Below are positions 58,582-64,000 of a DNA stretch of 64,000 nucleotides, piece after piece. Source of the DNA: Branchinecta lynchi (Eukaryota > Arthropoda > Branchiopoda > Anostraca > Branchinectidae); assembly GCA_023053575.1 (NCBI GenBank), contig JAKZAP010000013.1, positions 7,694,523-7,758,522 on the forward strand, read 5' to 3'. How positions within the stretch are numbered: position 1 is the first letter of the stretch; every line of letters starts with the position of its first letter. A program made the position numbers and the translations under genes. The notes beneath the pieces were generated by a model. The model was not told the DNA's origin and did no database searches. It saw only the letters and a list, made by a program, of their open reading frames with translations.

Positions 58582-58925
58582 AAAAGGCAGATTTAAAAAA
58601 TTTCGCCTGCGGCACTTGGTTAACTTGTCTTTGTACAGTCGTCGGCAGCTTCGCTTTTTTACGAAAGCTAAAATGAAAAGCCGAATATGTGAACTTTTTA
58701 TTTGGAAGAACTGTGTTTCATTTAGTTGTCGTTTTAGGATTGAAATTCGTGGGGGTCTGAAACACATCAAAATCTAGAAGTTGTATGGTAGTATAGCTAA
58801 ATTATTCCGAAAAAAAGGCAGATTAAAAAAATTTCGCCTGCGCCGCTTAGTTTACTTGTTCTTGATACAGTTGTTGGAAGCTTCGATTTTTAACGAAAGC
58901 TAAAATGAAAAGCCAAATATGTGAA
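58582..58925 (+). repeat. Direct duplication beside the inverted repeat
   Basis: GGCAGATTTAAAAAATTTCG..AAAATGAAAAGCCGAATATG at 58585-58690 recurs at 58816-58920 with mismatches, offset about 230 bases. Confidence 0.75.
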
Positions 58926-59560
58926 CTTAAAATACAAAATCACATCAGAGGAATAATCTCAACTGATGCATTACAGTTAGTTTTAGCCCGGTTCTGTTCT
59001 GTGCTCGCGGGAAACGTACGCCGTTGCCGCGAAGCCAACGGCGTTTTTTGTCGGCACAAAACGGACGCCCACCACCCAAAGGTAAAAGGCTAGTGAAGCC
59101 CCTGGTGACTATACAATTAAGAAACAAGAGCTGTGAGCTCATATGGCACTAGCAAGCATATGTAGCAAGTAAGGGTATCAGCTAAGATTTGCGCTGTCTT
59201 GAGGCACAGCCAATTATGAGTCTTTCAGGTTCATGAAAATGTATCGTCTAGTAAAAAATATGCCATGCACTTTGTGGTTACAATGCGCACTTTAAGGGTG
59301 CTAGGAATCCATTTTGTAAGCAAAAGAACTGGTACAGAAACGATCATTGACCAATGACCCTTGGGTCTTGAAAGTCTATAATTCGCTCGAAAGTATTTTG
59401 TTTTCCGCATTTTGGACTAAGATGCTCCCTTTAAGGCGGTTAAAAGTGAATTTACATGCAACATACTTGGGGCACAGATAATCATGGGCCCTTGGGGATC
59501 TTAAAAATGTCTAGATTCCAAAAAATGTGTTTCCACCTTACGATGAGGAGCCTGAGCCTG

Positions 59561-59620
59561 AGCCTGAAGAGGACCCTTGTCAAGAAATATAGCTTTTATA
59601 AAATTCAGCTGACGTATCCG
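59561..59620 (+). repeat. Conserved 60-bp block, copy 6
   Basis: CCTGAAGAGGACCCTTGTCA, AGAAATATAGC, AATTCAGCTGACGTATCCG. Lies inside sequence that interrupts family C copy 5, upstream of the tRNA-like gene. Confidence 0.65.
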
Positions 59621-59788
59621 GTTTGCACTGTCAAACATGATTCAGCATGGACTGAAGGATGTTGGGTATTCGTAAGCGAAACATTTGACGCAAGTAAGCC
59701 AAACATTTTAGTGAAATTGGGATGTGAACTGGTTAGATGAATTTGCCTTCGGGCGGGATCACTCTTCCTATGGCCGGCTTCTACCAGA

Positions 59789-59833
59789 CTATTGTAGTGG
59801 TTTGCGAATTCTGTTCGCAAACCGCTACAATAG
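59789..59833. repeat. Hairpin upstream of the tRNA-like gene
   Basis: Two 20-bp arms (59789-59808 and 59814-59833) pair with a single mismatch around a 5-base loop TTCTG. The right arm ends 13 bases before the tRNA-like sequence. Confidence 0.8.
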
Positions 59834-59846
59834 TACAATAGTAGTA

Positions 59847-59923
59847 GCCCCTTGGTAGCTCAAATGGTTAGAGCGCCTGCCTTGTAAGCAGAGGGTCCTG
59901 GGTTCAATCCCGGCTGAGGAGCA
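59847..59923 (+). tRNA. tRNA-Thr(TGT)-like gene or pseudogene
   Basis: A cloverleaf can be read: acceptor GCCCCTT with GAGGAGC (one C-A mismatch), D-arm GCTC/GAGC with loop AAATGGTTA, anticodon loop CTTGTAA giving anticodon TGT (Thr), and T-arm CTGGG/CCCGG. Oddities are two or more extra bases between acceptor and D-stem, a C-A mismatch at the base of the anticodon stem and a six-base T loop (TTCAAT) instead of seven. It is followed at once by seven T, a normal Pol III stop. A 20-bp-arm hairpin (59789-59833) lies just upstream. The 3' flank (CAGTTCACTACTTATAA) is repeated at 46849-46911, so this may be the head of a tRNA-derived SINE rather than a working tRNA gene. Confidence 0.65.
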
Positions 59924-59930
59924 TTTTTTT
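59924..59930 (+). terminator. Pol III T-run terminator of the tRNA-like gene
   Basis: Seven consecutive T directly after the tRNA discriminator base, the usual RNA polymerase III termination signal. Confidence 0.6.
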
Positions 59931-60679
59931 CTTTCAGTTCACTACTTATAAAACAAGTTTCATCGTTCTAGCACATCTAGAGGTACCTTAGCCCGCGATG
60001 ACTGGAAATCCGGGACCTATACTCCAACCTCAAACAGTGCCCAGATCCGATCCGGTTATGTCCAACGATGCAATCCATACTTGTTCTTCCCACCTAATAT
60101 CATCCCGATCCTCCACTCAATGCGTTTTACAATATTTCTGGTACCCGCTCCCCGTACAACTCCCCCACAATTTTCGGATCTGGTCCGGACCTGAAATGGG
60201 ACATGTGAGGCATGTGTTCTTTCCATTTACCGAGTTTCATTCAGATCCGACCACCGTTCGAATTCCTCGTTCAAAAGTTATAAAGACGTCAATATTCTGG
60301 ATTCCCCCTCCCTCCCCCCCCCACTATGGTCGAATCGGGGAGTTGAGTATTTTCAAGTCAGTTTGGTCGGCTCACTGATATGCCTGCCCCGTTCCATCGT
60401 CCTTGCACATCTGGAAGTACCCTAACTCGCGATTACCGGACCGACCGACCGGCCGACAGACAGACAGAAAACTGATAAATGATAGGTATATGGCACTTCG
60501 CCGGAAGGCAAGCGTCATAAAAAACCAGGGAATCGTTTCCAGCTATTTACAGGCTTAGAATAGATATAAAAAAAATGGATAGTTCCGTCTCAAAGTCGAA
60601 AATCCTATACTTCACAATGTTAAATTACTAGTTTTCTACTCCTATCTGTTTTCGTTGAGTAGGCTGCAATCACTCTATA

Positions 60680-61171
60680 GACGTACTCTCGGCGTTTCCC
60701 GAGGACTCCTTTTTAGGAGTACCTGCGTCTTTGTTTATCCCAGGGACACACTTTCCTTATTCTCGCGGGTCCCATGGACGGGAAAGGCTCTCATTATCAT
60801 CACTATCATCAAGAAAGACTCCCTTTCAGATTCGGAGGGGAATCAACTTTGTGAGAAAAAACAAGCAAACAAAATAAAAAAACAATATCTAAAAAAAACA
60901 GATATTAGAGATGGTCTATAAGAATTTCTATTTGGAATTAGAATTAAAGAATTGACTTCAAACCATCAGAAAAACAAACCAAAAATAAAGTGGATCCAGA
61001 CTGAATCCGACGAGCATATTTATTTTTGTTTTTTTACAAGATCTACTTTGGAGCATCCACGTGTTCTTGTTGCTTTTCGTCCGCGGAGTACGCTTGGAGT
61101 GACTGCCTTTATTCTCGCAGTTCCCTTTGGATCCCCGAGGACTCCTCGAGAACGGCAAGAATACGCTTTAA
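60680..61171 (+). mobile_element. Family H element, copy 2
   Basis: Same layout as 2661-3107, with TTAA at 61168-61171; the left flank is mutated. Contains GTGGATCCAGACTGA and the inverted ends. Confidence 0.75.
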
Positions 61172-61557
61172 GGCCGGGCTTTACCTTCCAGATTCCCAAA
61201 TGTCCGGGCCTTTCGCTTAGTCAAGGCAACCTTTCCAGATTTTCACGATAACGATGACAGCTAATTATGCTATTCTTCACCATTTCCTAAAGGTTCTCTC
61301 TGCATTTCAAATATCTTTTGCATCCCAACCCCAACCGTCAATCACTTTCCCTTTTCTTCCTACATTTGCATATTCGCACGAGTTGCCTCTATGGCATCTT
61401 CCAGACATCCGGAATCTGGGGTGTCCAGCACCATGAAGTTCCAGACGTTTTTGGCCTGGCTTAAACTTCAAGATCCCTCTCAACGAAAACGGCTGTCAGG
61501 AATCCGGAGAATTCTCGTTGTTCCCCGAGGACTTCACTTGAGGAGTCTCGCGTTTTT

Positions 61558-62330
61558 AGTGGAGTGTTCCTTGGAACATTCCACTATTGCGAGCGCTGTA
61601 GCAGCTTTCGGTTTTCGGTTTTCACCATATTTCGTGGAGCTCATAACTCGTGAATGAGTGCAAGTATCAAGTTCAAACTTGGTACACTTGTGGGTATTGG
61701 GGTCGAATTGTGCCTCATGGGGGTCCCACCCCCCACACCCAGCCGGTTCATGGGCAAATGGGCCCAGATTGCCCAGTGAATAATGTTAATAACTTGACTA
61801 GAACTGGACATAGGGCGAAGACATTTCTTGGACGTGTAGATCCTAGGCTGGGAAATTGCTCTAAAAGTTGCACCTCCCCCACCCACCCCGTTCATGGGCA
61901 ACTGGGCCAAGATTGCCCAGGAGTAAAGTTCGTTTCCAGTGACAGAAATCAACAGGTATCAAGTTGAGACTTTGTAGGATTTGTGGTCTCTTTTTATTTT
62001 TTGCGGGTCCCAAGCCCCAACCCCACTTGGTTCAGGGGCAATTGGGCCCAGATTGCCCAATTTTTAATGTTTGTAACTTGACATTAACTGGAGATAAGGC
62101 GATGATATTCCTTTGTGGTTTTAATCATACGGGTTGGGGGGAATTGAATCACCCCCACCCTCACCGTTCATGGGCAAGTGGGCCCAAATTGCCGGTGTAA
62201 ATAGGTATTTTGATGGGTCCTAACCCCCCCCCCCTCCTCCCGTTCATGGTCAGCTGGGCCCAGATTTCCTATGAGTTAAGTTCGTCAATGACAGGTCTCA
62301 AGTCCAACTCTTGTATATTCGGGGAGATGT
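61558..62330 (+). mobile_element. Family I repeat, copy 2
   Basis: Terminal palindrome of 13-bp arms with one mismatch (61558-61585), ATTGCGAGCGCTGTAGCAGC, CGGTTTTCGGTTTTC, ATAACTCGTGAA, TTCAAACTTGGTACAC, then at least four units with TTCATGGGCAANTGGGCCC and GCCCA, separated by C-rich tracts. No real ORF. Confidence 0.8.
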
Positions 62331-62814
62331 ATCTATGGATGAGGCCGAGGGTTTGCTGTAACAGCAACAATTAAGACGACGCAATGTACTTTGATCTTTA
62401 ATGAACAGTTGGAAACTTGACAGCTTTGTCATATGATAGATGATATGCCGTTCTTAATGAATTGTGACAAAGGGGGCAATAGGCTCCTGTGATTTGGTTT
62501 ATTGCACTTGTTATTACCTGCTAATGAAGAAGACGTTTAAAGGGTGGGACTGGCTGGCAGACCCAAAGGCAGACCACTCAGTGTTCGAACAAATGCTACT
62601 CGTGCAAGACCTTCAACATTTCTTTGGATTTATACTGGCGGTTTGTTTTTATTCAAAGCTTTTAAAGTGGGATGATTACAGATTAGGTTATTTCAATCCT
62701 TGTTTGGTTATTGGGGATGAGAAATATCTTGGTTTTAAAGTTGTCTGTATATTAAATGTGATAAACATTTTTCTTTTACACTCCACGTCTGAGCGCTTGC
62801 GCACTTTTGGTTTG

Positions 62815-63170
62815 TCCAGGGTACTGACTCCCCGTATTCTCGCGAGTCCCCACGGACGGGCAATACTCCAGCTATCGTCACCATCATCAAAAACGACTCC
62901 CTTTCAGATTCGGAGGGGAGTAAATTCTTGCTCATCTCGGTTCAGTACAAAATTAATTAAAAAGAATCAGATTGAACAAAACCAAAAATAAAGTGGATCC
63001 AGACTAATTTCATCAACTGCATATTTTTTTTTCGAACAAAGTCCATTTTAGAAGCATGCACCGTGTTCTCGTTGTTTTCCGCGGTGGAATCCGCGTGGAG
63101 TGACTCCCTCTATTCTCGCCGTTCCCTTCGATTCCCCGAGGAGTCTTCGGGGAACGGCGAGAATACGCCT
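62815..63170 (+). mobile_element. Family H element, copy 3 (left end truncated)
   Basis: Begins within the left terminal region (CCCCGTATTCTCGCGAG) and runs to GAATACGCCT. Family A copy 5 lies 30 bases downstream. Confidence 0.75.
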
Positions 63171-63199
63171 CTAGACGGTGAAGACTGCTTTTATACTGT

Positions 63200-63504
63200 G
63201 AGCGTGTTCCATCCTACTTACCGTAGTTACTACGCATGACGTCACAGATTCTGGCTTTTTGCCGTCAAGGCTGGAACGATTTTTCTATTTTCTAGCAGGA
63301 TCTCACGCCAGGGGCGAATCTGACCAATCACGTTACAGAGATGCGTAGTTTCTACGCTTACTACGCTCCCGAGCATGGTAAGCAAATAGTAACTATTAGT
63401 TACTATTCCGACAAGGTTGGAACGGTCAGCGTAGTAACTTTTCGTGAGGATGGAACGGAAATAGTAACTAATAGTTACTATTTGTGGAAGGGTGGAACAC
63501 GCTC
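63200..63504 (+). mobile_element. Family A TIR element, copy 5 (best preserved)
   Basis: Both terminal inverted repeats intact, TGT on both sides as a 3-bp target duplication, interior palindromes intact. The least damaged copy in the window, suggesting the most recent insertion. Confidence 0.85.
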
Positions 63505-63654
63505 TGTATGTATCGATGAAACAGCAGCGGCAAATTTAAAATTACAAAACGTGCTTTAACTTTCCAGTTTCGACATTCTGTGATCAATTTTGTTTGTTTT
63601 CTTCCTGTCATCTTGTACAGAGGTATGCTTCTTTGGTAGAAACCAAACCTTAGG

Positions 63655-64000
63655 TACCATCAAGTGAAGTTATTACAAGTTACGATGACAAGAGGAGGGG
63701 CGAATGCTGTATTGTGCTTTGGTTTTGTTTCTTCTCTGTCGGTTAAATATGCTGAAGTTGTCAACCTATCAAAGCTTATAAAGCAGTATGTTCTAAGAAG
63801 AACATAATCAGTAATACATGATCAAAGGCTATTCCTCAGCATTGTAAAAACAACAACAAAAGAATATCTGAGCGAAAATAATAACATCACGAACATACGT
63901 CATCACTCTTACTGTTGTTCCTGCAGAACCGATAGTTACTGTCACTTATGATCAGCTTATGATGGTCGCAACCATCTTAAGTAAACTGTACCAATCGGAA
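63655..64000 (+). repeat. Family B repeat, copy 2 (runs off the window, interrupted)
   Basis: Matches 44950-45140 at both ends, but the middle (about 63715-63885) is unrelated sequence, so the copy looks split by an insertion. It continues beyond the window. Confidence 0.6.

Larger units (their letters stand above)
59121..60523 (+). mobile_element. Family C repeat, copy 5, interrupted
   Basis: Starts GAAACAAGAGCTGTGAGCTC and ends GGCACTTCGCCGGAAGGCAA then GCGTCATAAAA, a decayed terminal hairpin. Sequence at about 59555-59955, containing a conserved block (59561-59620), a hairpin and the tRNA-Thr-like gene, is not part of the family and looks inserted. A (GACC)n/(GACA)n stretch lies at 60440-60470. 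Confidence 0.7.

Noticed and set aside
58051..58615. Similar short proteins on opposite strands
   Set aside because: A direct result of the inverted repeat, not two genes.
62464..62991. 175-codon plus-strand ORF, the longest in the window
   Set aside because: No domain, no splice sites, and its second half runs into family H copy 3. The sequence is A/T-rich and composition is not coding-like.

Overview
The window is eukaryotic, most likely from an invertebrate animal. Coding DNA is scarce. Exons are short, bounded by GT/AG splice sites and separated by multi-kilobase introns, and most of the remaining DNA is families of short non-autonomous transposons, fold-back elements and decayed non-LTR retrotransposons. 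There are no operons, ribosome binding sites or dense ORFs. I cannot name the species.

The one gene I can read with confidence is on the minus strand. Four exons (54799-54601, 43407-43309, 25705-25533, 19925-19758) join in one continuous reading frame with matching phases (1, 1, 0) and give the first 213 residues of a MAP1-family (MAP1A/MAP1B/Futsch-like) microtubule-associated protein. The introns are about 11.2, 17.6 and 5.6 kb. No later exon was found, so the rest of the gene should lie beyond base 1.

The introns and flanks are layered with repeats. They include 3-bp-TSD terminal-inverted-repeat elements (8500, 9828, 23865, 30135, 63200); two TTAA-flanked families (about 370 bp and about 440 bp); small CACTG-ended MITEs; a CAGT-ended TA-flanked MITE (27720); two hAT-like elements with 8-bp target duplications (16993, 40135); GTGGTATC-palindrome elements (3518, 29221, 43908); large fold-backs (52893, 58008); several tandem arrays; a 5'-truncated LINE reverse-transcriptase fragment (11206-11490); and several LINE 3' tails. 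A tRNA-Thr-like sequence with a T-run terminator sits at 59847.

The most unusual material is a set of three repeat families (here C, D and I). They differ in sequence but share one plan: a terminal palindrome, then a TTGCGA motif, then a short simple repeat, then a body of degenerate subrepeats built around AAACTTGGYA (reverse TRCCAAGTTT), often with long C runs. A second unusual item is a 60-70 bp block found six times whose core resembles a hammerhead ribozyme. Both are set out as findings with tests. Everything here was read by eye, so copy boundaries are approximate unless a target duplication is given.
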